Shown here piece after piece: positions 27,419 to 36,400 of a stretch of DNA of 64,000 nt. The notes beneath the pieces were generated by a model. The model was not told the DNA's origin. It worked only from the letters and a program-made list of their open reading frames with translations, and ran no database searches. Position 1 is the first letter of the stretch; each line of letters begins with the position of its first letter. The DNA lies in assembly GCA_963702705.1 (NCBI GenBank), contig CAVPDR010000002.1, forward strand, positions 930,001-994,000, read 5' to 3'. The DNA comes from VRUE01 sp963702705. Lineage in GTDB: Bacteria > Actinomycetota > Thermoleophilia > Solirubrobacterales > 70-9. The position numbers and the translations under genes were made by a program.

Positions 27419-27854
27419 TCGCCTTCGCCTGCAAGTGCGAGTCCCGCGTACGGGACGATCAGTGCCGTTGCATTTGCCACCAACAACTTAGTCCCCCGCA
27501 TGTACTCCCCCTCTGTCGTGATCTCCTCAAGCACGTGGCACCTGAGGTAAGAAGCAATGTCTGCCGGCAGTGGATCTTCTATAGCATTTCCGCGGACGTC
27601 TGCAACTAGGGATTTGTACTAGTTGCTCTACAGTTCATAGTTCGGTGAAGTTGTTTTCACTGCAACCTTGGCTCTAAACCCGGCTGTGTACTTCAAGGGA
27701 GAGCGGCGGTCACTCTGTTTGGGACGGAGTTGCGCCACCCTCCCTTGTCCATCGAGCAAGCAATGAAACCCGTCATGCAACAGGCGCCATTGCCATTGCA
27801 GGGTAACCCTAGCGGCCCTACACGGCGTCTGCGGGCAAAATAGAAAGTATTTAC
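27419..27854. other. Intergenic region upstream of the giant gene
   Basis: About 436 bases with lower GC than the flanks separate the giant gene from a winged-helix regulator gene. A weak open frame (27628-27873) has no recognisable features. The promoter of the giant gene should lie here. No hairpin, tRNA or repeat was noticed. Confidence 0.4.
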
Positions 27855-28172
27855 TTAACTTGAAGTCGGACAACGGCGAAAGGAAATGTCGTCTCGTTCC
27901 GTATCCGCAAGAATCCGTCGTACCTGGGCATGTTTTGTGACTTCGGAAACAAAGAATTTCTCAAGTCCACCGCGAATTGGTTTACTGTCGACGAACCTAA
28001 CAAGTTCCTTTTTGAGCAAGAAATCGAGGTGGTGAGATACGAGCTGAGAACTGACTGTTCTCATTTTTCGGCTGATCTGTGTGGCAGTTAACCGCGAGGG
28101 ATCTCGATGCATCACCCTCAGCGCCTCCCGACGCACTGGAGAATTTAGGGCCGAGATAAAGGCTGGGGACAT
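27855..28172 (-). CDS. ArsR-like winged-helix regulator
   Basis: The product is about 105 residues from the ATG at 28172; a longer in-frame start at 28292 adds an unstructured leader. ALNSPVRREALRVMHRDPSRLTATQISRKMRTVSSQLVSHHLDFLLKKELVRFVDSKPIRGGLEKFFVSE reads as a winged helix-turn-helix with the SHHLDFL recognition helix and wing. It lies upstream of the giant gene on the same strand and may regulate it (inference). No metal-binding motif is seen. Confidence 0.72.
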   Translation of the reverse strand: MSPAFISALNSPVRREALRVMHRDPSRLTATQISRKMRTVSSQLVSHHLDFLLKKELVRFVDSKPIRGGLEKFFVSEVTKHAQVRRILADTERDDISFRRCPTSS

Positions 28173-28429
28173 GCAATGGTCAGCGTTCTCTCCCGTGGGG
28201 CCATCCACGTCGCTGATCGCTCCCGGCGAATGCGCCACGCTGGCTGTCGCTCGCAAGGATGTCAACGAGATCCGATCAGCACTTGGCTTCACGCCTTTCG
28301 GCCGGCTCTTCTCGACTGCGCGTCAATGTCGTTGTACGCCCCGGCCAGGGCCTCCGCCTCCCCCTGCGCGCGAGAAGGGTCTCCCACGATTCGACCGTCT
28401 TCTCGATCGATCACCACGAACTCCACCGC

Positions 28430-28693
28430 CTATCGAGAGCCATTCCGGTCCACGACGGGGAGCTTCGCCCGTGGCTCATCGCCCCGCCGAGCCTCGTGGC
28501 CTAGGCGGAAGCCATGGATAACTAGAGCCGCGTCCTCCGGGCCGGTGAAGCCGAAGGAGGCAGCCAAGAGGCGCATGACCGGCTCCTCGTCGACATCGTT
28601 GCGTCGGCACCATTCCTCAATGGATTCCCCGTCGTGGCCGAGGCGATCCAAGATGCGTTTGACGTCCTCGCGGCGGATCACGTCCCAGGCCAA
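28430..28693 (-). CDS. Small protein of unknown function
   Basis: The product has 87 residues, acidic and well-behaved: MAWDVIRREDVKRILDRLG, then ESIEEWCRRNDVDEEPVMRLLAASFGFTGPEDAALVIHGFRLG. It could be a small helical protein. A shared operator-like motif (28751-28768) sits 58 bases upstream of its start, in the same orientation as for the MFS and MmpL genes. That placement supports a real promoter here, although the product family is not recognised. Confidence 0.5.
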   Translation of the reverse strand: MAWDVIRREDVKRILDRLGHDGESIEEWCRRNDVDEEPVMRLLAASFGFTGPEDAALVIHGFRLGHEARRGDEPRAKLPVVDRNGSR

Positions 28694-28750
28694 GGGGGGT
28701 TGGGACCAACGGCGTCGGCGCGCTTCCAGCGACCCACGTTGCCGAAGAAA

Positions 28751-28768
28751 TAGAAACGATCATCGACC
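28751..28768 (-). promoter_or_regulatory. Operator-like motif, copy 1 (TAGAAACGATCATCGACC)
   Basis: This is one of five intergenic sites fitting WMGARAC-N7-AKACC (plus-strand reading). It lies between the small minus-strand gene ending at 28430 and the plus-strand double-TetR gene starting at 28943, so it could control both. See also 28838-28855, 31962-31979, 32039-32056 and 36681-36698. Confidence 0.55.
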
Positions 28769-28837
28769 ACGAAGACCTAGGCCTTGGTCCGATGCTCTCG
28801 CAAAAGCGCTTTATATAGCCGTCTGCTCTGCTTCATA

Positions 28838-28855
28838 TCGAAACATTAACATACC
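28838..28855 (-). promoter_or_regulatory. Operator-like motif, copy 2 (TCGAAACATTAACATACC)
   Basis: Second site in the same intergenic region, 70 bases after copy 1 and about 88 bases before the double-TetR start. The stretch 28811-28865 also resembles 32022-32064 outside the motif (TTTATA-TAGCC before it, CCARGAAAGG after it), so the whole promoter region seems duplicated, not only the site. Confidence 0.55.
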
Positions 28856-28926
28856 AAGAAAGGGACCAAATCGTACTCAGAAATGCAGCTTTTCCATGAC
28901 GCGTCCCCCCGATCTCGGACCCACGG

Positions 28927-30227
28927 ATATCTTTCGTCCACGATGGCGGAGACACCCTGGGGAGATCCGGCTGAGCTGAGGACGAGGAAGCTGCCCCCGG
29001 GGCGGGGGAATGCGGAGGAGGTCAAGCGGAGCCAGCGCGAACGGCTGTTCGCCGCGATGGTGGCCGCGCTCGCCGATCAGGACTTCGAGGCGATCACGGT
29101 CGCCGATCTGCTCAGGCTCTCAGGCGTGTCGCGCAAGTCCTTCTACGGCCACTTCGCCGACCAGCGGGAGTGCCTCGTCGCCGCTATTGAGGCGCTGGCG
29201 GGGCCCGCCCTCGAGACGATCAAAGCCGGGCTGGAGCAGCCTGGCGACATGGAGCTGGCAAAGCAGGCATTCGAAAACCTGTTCCGGCAGATCGTCGCCC
29301 AGCCCGCTACCGCGAAGATGTGCTTCGTCGACGTCTACGCGGCCGGCCCTGCCGGCGTGGCGCTCGTTGACCGCACGATCGACGCGTTCGAGGTGCTCGC
29401 CAAGCAGATGTTCGATCAGATGCCCGGCTATGAGGAGATGCCAGCCGAGCTCATGCGGGCACTGATCGGAGGCGTCCAGAAGGTGATCCACAAGCGCCTT
29501 CTCCGCGGCCAGGAGGAGCAGCTGCTCGAACTGGCCCCACAGCTCTGGGATTGGCTGTTCCTGTACCCCACGCCTCCCGGCGAACTGAAGCCCCCTCGGC
29601 GCGTCGCGCGCAAAACCCAGACCTTCGAGGAGCGCCAGGCTGCCTCCCTTCCCCCGGAGCGGATCCTCAGGGCGCTTGCCGCGGTCGTCTCTGAGAAGGG
29701 CTACCACGAAACTAACGTGGAAGACATCGTCAAGAGGGCGAGGACATCAACGCGGACCTTTTACGAGTCCTTCGACACCAAGGAGGATGCAATGGTGGCC
29801 GCTCTCGACAGCGGCTCCCAGCGGATGCTCGCAGAGGCGATGCCGGCGTTTCGGCGGCCGAATGACTGGCAGCACAAAATCCAGGCGACCCAGGAGGCGA
29901 TGTTCAGCTTCGGGGTGCTGGAGCCCGAGTACGCCCGCCTTGGCGCCGTCGAGATCTTCGGGGCAGGGACTCGCGCGCTCGAGCAGCGCGAGGTCGTAAC
30001 CGAAGGCATGGAGGCGCTCCTCAAGCACGGAGTCGACGTCGTGAACCCGAGCGTCCCGCCAATTACTCCGGAGGCGATCGGCGGCGCCCTCTACACCCTC
30101 TTCTATGACCACGTGAGACAGAAGGGCGCAAAGCGGCTACCGGAGATCGTGCCGCCCGTCGTCTACGTGACGCTAGCCCCGTTTCTCGGACCAGAGGAAG
30201 CGTTCTCGCTCGCGACTAAATGAGCGG
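28927..30227. repeat. 1.3-kb direct repeat (double-TetR gene), copy 1
   Basis: Bases 28927-30227 match 36846-38146 at a constant offset of 7919, with one mismatch seen. The match runs from 16 bases before the ATG to four bases past the stop (GCGG). In copy 2 those last bases belong to the start of the terpene-synthase-like gene (ATGAGCGG). That hints that copy 1 derives from copy 2, although four bases could agree by chance. Confidence 0.92.
28943..30223 (+). CDS. Double-TetR transcriptional regulator, copy 1
   Basis: The product has 426 residues containing two complete TetR units. The first helix-turn-helix is SQRERLFAAMVAALADQDFEAITVADLLRLSGVSRKSFYGHFADQRECLVAAIEAL (about 27-85). The second is PPERILRALAAVVSEKGYHETNVEDIVKRARTSTRTFYESFDTKEDAMVAALDSG (about 235-290). 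Each is followed by a helical ligand/dimer domain. The start MAETPW is preferred because identity with copy 2 (36862-38142) begins only 16 bases before it. The proteins are identical; the DNA differs at one base (28948 versus 36867, silent). A natural tandem fusion of this kind could act as a single-chain dimer or bind two half-operators. It is followed by convergent genes, not by a biosynthetic gene as in copy 2. Confidence 0.88.
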   Translation: MAETPWGDPAELRTRKLPPGRGNAEEVKRSQRERLFAAMVAALADQDFEAITVADLLRLSGVSRKSFYGHFADQRECLVAAIEALAGPALETIKAGLEQPGDMELAKQAFENLFRQIVAQPATAKMCFVDVYAAGPAGVALVDRTIDAFEVLAKQMFDQMPGYEEMPAELMRALIGGVQKVIHKRLLRGQEEQLLELAPQLWDWLFLYPTPPGELKPPRRVARKTQTFEERQAASLPPERILRALAAVVSEKGYHETNVEDIVKRARTSTRTFYESFDTKEDAMVAALDSGSQRMLAEAMPAFRRPNDWQHKIQATQEAMFSFGVLEPEYARLGAVEIFGAGTRALEQREVVTEGMEALLKHGVDVVNPSVPPITPEAIGGALYTLFYDHVRQKGAKRLPEIVPPVVYVTLAPFLGPEEAFSLATK

Positions 30228-30288
30228 GTCTCCACCCAAGCGGAGAGGGAGGCGATCGCCCCGAAGGCAGCCAGGGGCCCTCGTGAGC

Positions 30289-30489
30289 TCACCCCAAAAG
30301 CCCGACCTCGCGGAGGACCGAGAGGTGATACTCGACCACCCAAAGCGACGGATGATCGGGGAGCGCCCAGCGAAGCCACTCAGGGTCGATAGGCCCGTCT
30401 CGGTCTTCAGTTAGCGCAAGGATCTTTTCGCGGAGTGGGTGGTTGCGAGCCTGGTCGCGCCTCGCTTTGTGTGAATCATCGCCGCCCAT
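30289..30489 (-). CDS. Short winged-helix protein (truncated regulator?)
   Basis: The product has 66 residues. NHPLREKILALTEDRDGPIDPEWLRWALPDHPSLWVVEYHLSVLREVGLLG matches the first three helices of an ArsR/MarR-like winged helix, with VVEYHLSVLREVGLL as recognition helix. The protein ends there, without the wing or dimer helix that normally follow. It lies seven bases after the MFS transporter stop on the same strand, so it would be co-transcribed. It is either a miniature regulator or the remnant of a longer one cut off near the duplicated TetR block. Confidence 0.55.
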   Translation of the reverse strand: MGGDDSHKARRDQARNHPLREKILALTEDRDGPIDPEWLRWALPDHPSLWVVEYHLSVLREVGLLG

Positions 30490-30495
30490 CTGGAA

Positions 30496-31938
30496 CTACG
30501 TGGCTTGCTCCGAAGGCGCTGGGGCGAGAATGGCGGATCTCGGCCGCTCCCTGCTGCGAATCCCACGGATCGCCGGCAGCGGCACGACAATCGCCGTAGC
30601 GGCGATTGCGACGCACGCAGCAGCGATCAGGGTCGCTTCGGCGCTGATTAGGAACTGCCCGCCGACGGCGACGAGATAGCCAATGGGGAGAAGCCCGAGC
30701 GAGCCAAGCCAGTCATAGGAGAACATCCGAGAAAGCTGATACTCGGGCACCCGACCTTGCATCGTCGTATGCCAAATCGCGGTGAAAACCGAGAGGACCG
30801 CGCCCCCGATGGCTGTTGCGATCGCAATCACCGGGAGAGGAGCTGCAGTCGCGAGAAGGGTAAGCGGAACGGCCCAGAAGCCGATCAGAAAGATTGCTGT
30901 GAACAAAGGGCGCTTAGGACGCCAGAACAGTGCAACCAGAGCCCCGCCTATTCGACCGACACCTAAAGCCGTCAGGATTACCGCCCAGGCTCCCAGGCCA
31001 CCGAGCGAGTCGAGCGCGATGGAGGCACCTAGCATCTGGAAGGGACCAAACACCAACGCGTTCAGAAGCCCGAACTCCGCTACCACCACCCAGAGCCAGG
31101 TCCGCTTCCGAAACTCTTTCCAACCGTCACGAATGTCATCGAGGAGCGAGTCAGACGACTCTCGAAGAACTCCGGTCGGCACGCGGATACTGCGAAGTAG
31201 GAGAGCGCTCGCGGCAAAGGTGATCGCGTCCAATGCAAATGCCCAGCCGACACCAAAGACTGCCATCAGCACTCCGGCTGTCGCAGGTCCAAGCATCGTG
31301 CCAGCGGCAAATGCCGCAGTGAGCAATGCGTTCGCATCTTGAAGGCGGCGCTCTGGGACCACTTCGGGGACGAAGCCGTTCATGGCGGGGTTAAAGAAAG
31401 CTGCCCCTACGCCCTGGATGACCTGAACCACTAGAAGCTGCCAGAACTCAGCAACGCCAAGGATCAGCAAGAGCGCAAGGGTAGCCTGGCTTGCGAAGCG
31501 AAGGCTGTCGGCCGCAATCATCACTGTGCGTCGCTGGAAGCGATCCCCAACCGCGCCTCCGAACAACAACGCAAGGACCTCAAAAAATGCTCCCGCACCA
31601 AAAGCAATGCCAACTTGCGCTCCTGTGCCACCCAAGGCGAATACCGCGAATGGCAAGGCGGCAATGACTATGAAGTCACCGCTAATCGACGCAAGCTGCG
31701 CCGCGAGAACACGCCGCACGTCCCGCTTTCCCAGCACTCCAAAGCCGAGCTGCGAGGCGGCCCGCCGCCGGACTCGCGAAATACGGGAAGTAGGTCCCCG
31801 ATCCCGAAAGACGCCGCCAAGTGCGGCGCCACCATGCTGACGGCAGCGGTGATGCGGCGCTTGACGGCGACCTTCAATTCTGTTGGCGGAGCGATCGAAG
31901 TTTCGTGGCGTTTCTAAGTCGCTCTGCCCGTCTCCCAT
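30496..31938 (-). CDS. Major facilitator superfamily exporter (EntS/MFS_3-like)
   Basis: The product has up to 480 residues. The first ~65 residues are basic and unlike a transporter, so the true start may be an internal GTG near residue 68 (VLGKRDVRRVLAAQLASISGDF). About twelve membrane helices follow, with the cytoplasmic loop GGAVGDRFQRRTVMI after helix 2, which is the MFS signature A-type motif. QVIQGVGAAFFNPAMNGFVPEVVPERRLQDANALLTAA is typical of the enterobactin-exporter-like MFS_3 group. Substrate unknown; drug or metabolite export is likely. A shared operator-like motif lies 24 bases upstream (31962-31979), which suggests control by the double-TetR regulators. Confidence 0.82.
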   Translation of the reverse strand: MGDGQSDLETPRNFDRSANRIEGRRQAPHHRCRQHGGAALGGVFRDRGPTSRISRVRRRAASQLGFGVLGKRDVRRVLAAQLASISGDFIVIAALPFAVFALGGTGAQVGIAFGAGAFFEVLALLFGGAVGDRFQRRTVMIAADSLRFASQATLALLLILGVAEFWQLLVVQVIQGVGAAFFNPAMNGFVPEVVPERRLQDANALLTAAFAAGTMLGPATAGVLMAVFGVGWAFALDAITFAASALLLRSIRVPTGVLRESSDSLLDDIRDGWKEFRKRTWLWVVVAEFGLLNALVFGPFQMLGASIALDSLGGLGAWAVILTALGVGRIGGALVALFWRPKRPLFTAIFLIGFWAVPLTLLATAAPLPVIAIATAIGGAVLSVFTAIWHTTMQGRVPEYQLSRMFSYDWLGSLGLLPIGYLVAVGGQFLISAEATLIAAACVAIAATAIVVPLPAIRGIRSRERPRSAILAPAPSEQAT

Positions 31939-31961
31939 GGCTGCCTAGGCGTTCCATGAAA

Positions 31962-31979
31962 TAGAAACGTTTACGGACC
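31962..31979 (-). promoter_or_regulatory. Operator-like motif, copy 3 (TAGAAACGTTTACGGACC)
   Basis: It lies 24 bases upstream of the MFS gene start, in the same orientation relative to that gene as copy 1 and copy 5 are to theirs. The position fits repression of the MFS promoter by a TetR-type protein (inference). Confidence 0.58.
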
Positions 31980-32038
31980 TTGAATCAGCCGACGATTGGG
32001 AAAGGTCCGGCGTTTGAGCCTCTTTATAGCCAGCCATA

Positions 32039-32056
32039 TAGAGACATTAACAGACC
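32039..32056 (-). promoter_or_regulatory. Operator-like motif, copy 4 (TAGAGACATTAACAGACC)
   Basis: Sixty bases further upstream of the MFS gene than copy 3. It shares ACATTAACA exactly with copy 2 at 28838-28855 and is followed by CAGGAAAGG, as copy 2 is followed by AAGAAAGG. The pair arrangement (two motifs 70-77 bases apart, start to start 77-87) repeats in both intergenic regions. Confidence 0.55.
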
Positions 32057-32172
32057 AGGAAAGGAAATGTGCCGACACTAAAGAAACCTTGATTGACCAT
32101 AATGCACAGCGATTGTCTCGAAATCAACCGAGGCTGCCCCTCGGCCTCCTCCGTTTGGTCGATAGCCGAGGG

Positions 32173-32952
32173 CTACCGGGCTCGGCAACTCCGAGCGATG
32201 GCCGCACTTACTTGACGACCACCGGCAAGGCTGTAGGCAACTCGCGCGAACGAGAAGAAGCCGGCGGTAAGGCGCTTTGGGATCGGGCACGAGGCGCTTA
32301 GATAGCTTCGACGTCGGCCTCGATACGCGTACTGACGAGACAGCACCATCCTGAATTCCGCTACCCGTGCCCATTCGCCCAAGACCGGAAGATCGGCGCC
32401 AAGCGTCCTCCCGAATCGGCCCGAGCCGTGCCCGTAGACGAACGGAAGTACTACAGCGAGGGACGGACTGGCGGTGTAGGCGTGCAAAAGGACGGCCCGT
32501 TGCGCGCCCATGCGGGCGTTGAAGGCCAGGAGCCGAGTGTGGACCGCAAACGGTTCCTGGCCCGGGACCTGCACGGTCAAATCGACGTGACCGCGGCCCA
32601 CCAATGCGGCCCGGCAAGCCGCCAGAGCGTCGGCGCTACTCGTAACGAGAAGCTTGCGCCGAGTGCAGATGGGCAGTCCATCGGTAGAAAGCACCGCCTG
32701 CTGGGGAAGACCGAACTCAACGCGCCTCACTCGAGGCAGCGGGGAGCCATCAGCGGTCCGCAAACTTCCTTCAAGGCCCACTGCGACCGGTGCAGCATGG
32801 GTGCGAGGTAGCGTCAGGGGAGAGAGTCGGCCGCCCAAGGAAACGATCAACTTGCCGTACTGCGAGCGCTCGCCGTGGGCCATTGCGGCCACAAGCCCCA
32901 GAACGGCCAACGTCAACAGCGCGGCCGATGCAATTTGCCGTCGAAGTGCCAC
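32173..32952 (-). CDS. Secreted protein of unknown function, third gene of the MmpL operon
   Basis: The product has 259 residues from GTG at 32952. A signal peptide (8-27, AALLTLAVLGLVAAMAHG) precedes a beta-rich exported domain: YGKLIVSLGGRLSPLTLPRTHAAPVAVGLEGSLRTADG, then LPQQAVLSTDGLPICTRRKLLVTSSADALAACRAALVGRG. Four cysteines could form disulfides. No known family is recognised. It follows the small helical secreted protein gene by nine bases and the MmpL exporter before that, so it may be a surface accessory of the exporter. Confidence 0.62.
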   Translation of the reverse strand: MALRRQIASAALLTLAVLGLVAAMAHGERSQYGKLIVSLGGRLSPLTLPRTHAAPVAVGLEGSLRTADGSPLPRVRRVEFGLPQQAVLSTDGLPICTRRKLLVTSSADALAACRAALVGRGHVDLTVQVPGQEPFAVHTRLLAFNARMGAQRAVLLHAYTASPSLAVVLPFVYGHGSGRFGRTLGADLPVLGEWARVAEFRMVLSRQYAYRGRRRSYLSASCPIPKRLTAGFFSFARVAYSLAGGRQVSAAIARSCRAR

Positions 32953-32961
32953 GCCATGCCC

Positions 32962-33456
32962 TCAGCCGTATCGGGAGAACTTGAAGCTGCAGTCATTGAA
33001 TCCGAAGCCCAACACGACGTTATTCGCCAGGTTCCCACTGTGGATGAAACGCGCGATTAGTCGCTGCGCCTTGATTCCGTGATCGGCTCGCAGCTGGGCG
33101 GTGATCTGCCCGAGGTAAGACTCCTGCTTCCGGAGATCCACAAACCACTTCCCCAGTCTTTCCTTATCTGCCGACGGTCGAGGCACCGGGGCGATCTCTT
33201 TGACGGTCGAGCCGAAGATCTGGGTGGCCTTTGCGAACTTACCAGCGGCAACGCCGAAGCGTTCCGCTTGGATATCGGAACGGGCTCCCTTCATAGCCCG
33301 CTGCGTTGCTTCCGCGTCAGGCTTACAGACTTCCTCCAACTGGCTCACGTATTCCTGGCGTGTCGGGCCTTCGGCCGCTAGCGCGGTACCCACTCCCGCA
33401 ACCAACACGGCCAACACCAGGCAGACGCAACCCCACCACCAACCCATTCTGTTCAT
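32962..33456 (-). CDS. Small exported helical protein, paralogue of the protein at 47586-48074
   Basis: The product is about 164 residues from the ATG at 33456, preceded by GGGGGAC. A signal peptide (about 5-27, CVCLVLAVLVAGVGTALAA) is followed by an all-helical domain: YVSQLEEVCKPDAEATQRAMKGARSDI, FGVAAGKFAKATQIFGSTVKEIAPVPRPSADKERLGKW, then ending FGFNDCSFKFSRYG. A second protein in this window has the same plan (C in EPIC, PxPTADxxKLAKWL, closing FEFKYCRVEPSKF). Two conserved cysteines probably pair. Function unknown; it sits in the MmpL operon 31 bases after the exporter gene. Confidence 0.68.
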   Translation of the reverse strand: MNRMGWWWGCVCLVLAVLVAGVGTALAAEGPTRQEYVSQLEEVCKPDAEATQRAMKGARSDIQAERFGVAAGKFAKATQIFGSTVKEIAPVPRPSADKERLGKWFVDLRKQESYLGQITAQLRADHGIKAQRLIARFIHSGNLANNVVLGFGFNDCSFKFSRYG

Positions 33457-33487
33457 TGTCCCCCCATTTCGTAGCTCCTCCCAACTT

Positions 33488-36400
33488 CTATTGACTAACA
33501 CTCCCGTGTACTTGAGGCGCACCATCAAGAAGATTTCGAGTAGGCAGAAGGTGATCGAGCGACGGCGGAACATGCCAGACGCGATCGCCAAGAAGCAGCA
33601 TGAGGGCGGGCAGCAACACGATTCGTACGACCGTTGCGTCAAGCAGGATGGCAACGGTCAGCCCTATTCCCATTTGGCTTACAGTGGCGATAGGCGCAGC
33701 TGCAAAGGAAATGAAAACCGCAGCCATGATCGCGGCAGCGCCGGTAATGACACCAGCGGTCTTCTCTAGGCCGAATTCGATGGCGGCCCGGTTGCTTTGA
33801 TCAACCACGTACCTCTCTCTCATCCGCGCGATGAGGAAGACCGCATAGTCGATCGAGAGGCCGAAGGTGACGCCAAAAATCGCGCCCGCTCCAACCGTGT
33901 CGATATAGGGATGTCCACCCAAGGGATAACCCGCTGGGATTTGGCAGATGAGCGTGAGCACTCCGATGGCTGCCGCGACCGAAGCGAGATTGAGGCAAAC
34001 CGCGAGAAGGGCGAGAAGCGGAGCTCGCAAGATCGCTACGAGCGCCAGTAGCGTAAAGAGAACGAAGGCTCCGAGAACAAACGGGAGGCGAGCTTTCGTC
34101 GCTTCTCCGTAGGTGTTGAATGTCGCCGCCCCGCCGGTCACAGCTGTTTCGAGCCGACCTTCCTCGCCGAGCTTCTGTGCATCGGCTGACAGCTGCTCTC
34201 CGGTTTGGCGCGATCCCGAGGTATTGAATCCATACCTCGACACGACAAGCATCCGAGCAGCCTGACCGCTACCGCCTACGCTGATGGCCTCCCCGGCGGC
34301 CGCTCGGTCTTGGGCGGACGCACCTTCAAGCGCAGAGAGAACGAAATAGCCCGAATCGAAAAGAGCCGGAGAGTCGCGGTGAAGGTGAGTAATTCCCTGA
34401 ACGAGGGGTGCGGATACTGCCGAGACTTTCTTGCCAGCCTGTCGCAGCTTCATCTGTAGTGGATACGAACGCTGAAAGCCCTCCGCGAGGCCAGTCTGAA
34501 GCGTGCCTGCGCCCCCCTGCAATTCGCCAAGGCCGCCTGAAAGACGTTCAACACCGGCGCCGAGCTTTCCAAGACCGGCGCCGAGACCATCGGCCGCCCG
34601 CGACAACTTCCCCACGCCTTCTTCAAGGCGCCTTCCACCGGAGGCCAGGCGATTCACTGCACTGTTCAATTGCTGTGCGACGTCGCGCAGGCGCCGTACT
34701 TCGTTGCTATCGGACGCGATTCCTCGAGCGAGTGCTCGAGCCTGGTTCGCTGCGGAACGAAGGACTGGGTCGTCGGCTGCGGCGCGTTCGAGCTGTGCAG
34801 CTAGCCTTCGTGCTCGGACCAGCTCGCCACCGCGCATCTGTGGATGGAGGGAACGAAGGCCAAGGGTCAGCGTCAGCGTTCCAACTGATGCCTTGCGCTG
34901 ACCCTGAGCAAGCAATTCGCTGCCGGCTTGAAGGCGCTTAACGGCACCTACAGCTTCTGACCCGCGCGACCGAGCGCGGCTCAGCCCACCCGCAATCAGC
35001 TGTGCGCCGACCGCAGCTTGGCTCGCACCCTCCGCCAGTAGACCACTGCCATCTGCCCCGCGACCAATTCCGTCGCGTAGCTTCTTAACCGCAAGGCCAG
35101 CTCGCCGGAGATCAGGGCCTAGGCGTCCGAGTTCAGCAGCGTCCTGGGTTCCTCGGGAGGAAAGCGTCGACCCAAACGATTGAAGCGGCGCCATCCGTCT
35201 GACGATTGATGCAGGCCCGATTACCGCTCGCACTCCTGGCTGGGCATCGATCAAACGTTGCCATCGAGCCAGCAAGGCCAATTGCTGCGGTGAGGTGATC
35301 GGACCTCGATCGGTCGCTGCGACGAGGACAAAGGGCGCGCCCCATCCGGGACCCACGGCGCGATCGATTTCCTCAGCACTCTTTCGGGCGGCATTCGAGG
35401 CTGATAGCTCCTGAATCCCCGGGGCGCCAGTCGAGAAAGCGATTGCCGGAAGGGCCAGCAGTACCAACGGCACCGCGACGAGGAGAGCCGCTAGGGCGGG
35501 CCGCCGAAGCGCAGCGGTAGCGGCCGCTGCGATCGCGGGGCGCTGCCGGCCAGATCTCGACCTGCCGATCCGACCAGCGTTGATCCGCCTTCCCAACAAA
35601 GCCAGCAAAGGGGGCACCGCGAGAGTCGATACAACGATGCTGATGGCGGCAACGACTCCAACGGTCGTCGCGAGAGAAAGAAGCAACGTTCCGGGTTGCA
35701 GATATGCCGAAAAGACCACAGCCACAATCAAGGTGACGCCGGCGAACAGGGTGGTGCGGCCAGCTGTTCCCCGCGTCGCCGCAGCGGCCCGCCAGGGATC
35801 GGAGTTCCGATCAAGCTCCTCGCGGAATCGAGACACGATCAGGAGCGAGTAGTCAACTCCCAGCGCCAGTCCAAGCATCGTGCAAACGACTAGCGACAGC
35901 GCGTCGATCGTCATGAACGAAGTGAGCAATGCAAGGACGCCGCGCCCCGCGAAAACGGTCAAGGCTCCGAAAGCCAGCGGAATTGCAGCAGCAGCAACGG
36001 AACGGAACACGAATAGGAGAATGAGGATCAGCAGCGGTGCGGCCAGCAGCTCGGCTCGCGCGGTCGCACCAAGCGATTCGTCTTGCAGCGCCTTCGAGAC
36101 CGTTGCGAATCCCGATTGCGTCGCTTTGACTGGAGCCTGAATCTGCCCCACGAGGAGACGTTCGAGGCGGGGCACCGTGTCGCGCATTGCAACAGCCAGT
36201 GGCACCTGAAAGTCAACCAGGATGAGCGCTTTGCGTTTGGTCGGCCTCAGGCGAGCCAGCGACCCTCGACCCCAGGGCGCAATCACGGTCGCGTCCGTGC
36301 TCCGACGCAATGTCCGGACGAGCGCCCGTCCTTGCTGATCCAGTGGCTGAGGCGGACCCTGGAGCAGGACGACAAATGGCGAGGAGTCGCCGAAGTGGCT

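Noticed and set aside
31996..32301. Plus-strand frame of 101 residues after the operator motifs
   Set aside because: It overlaps the end of a secreted-protein gene on the other strand and has no domain or ribosome site.
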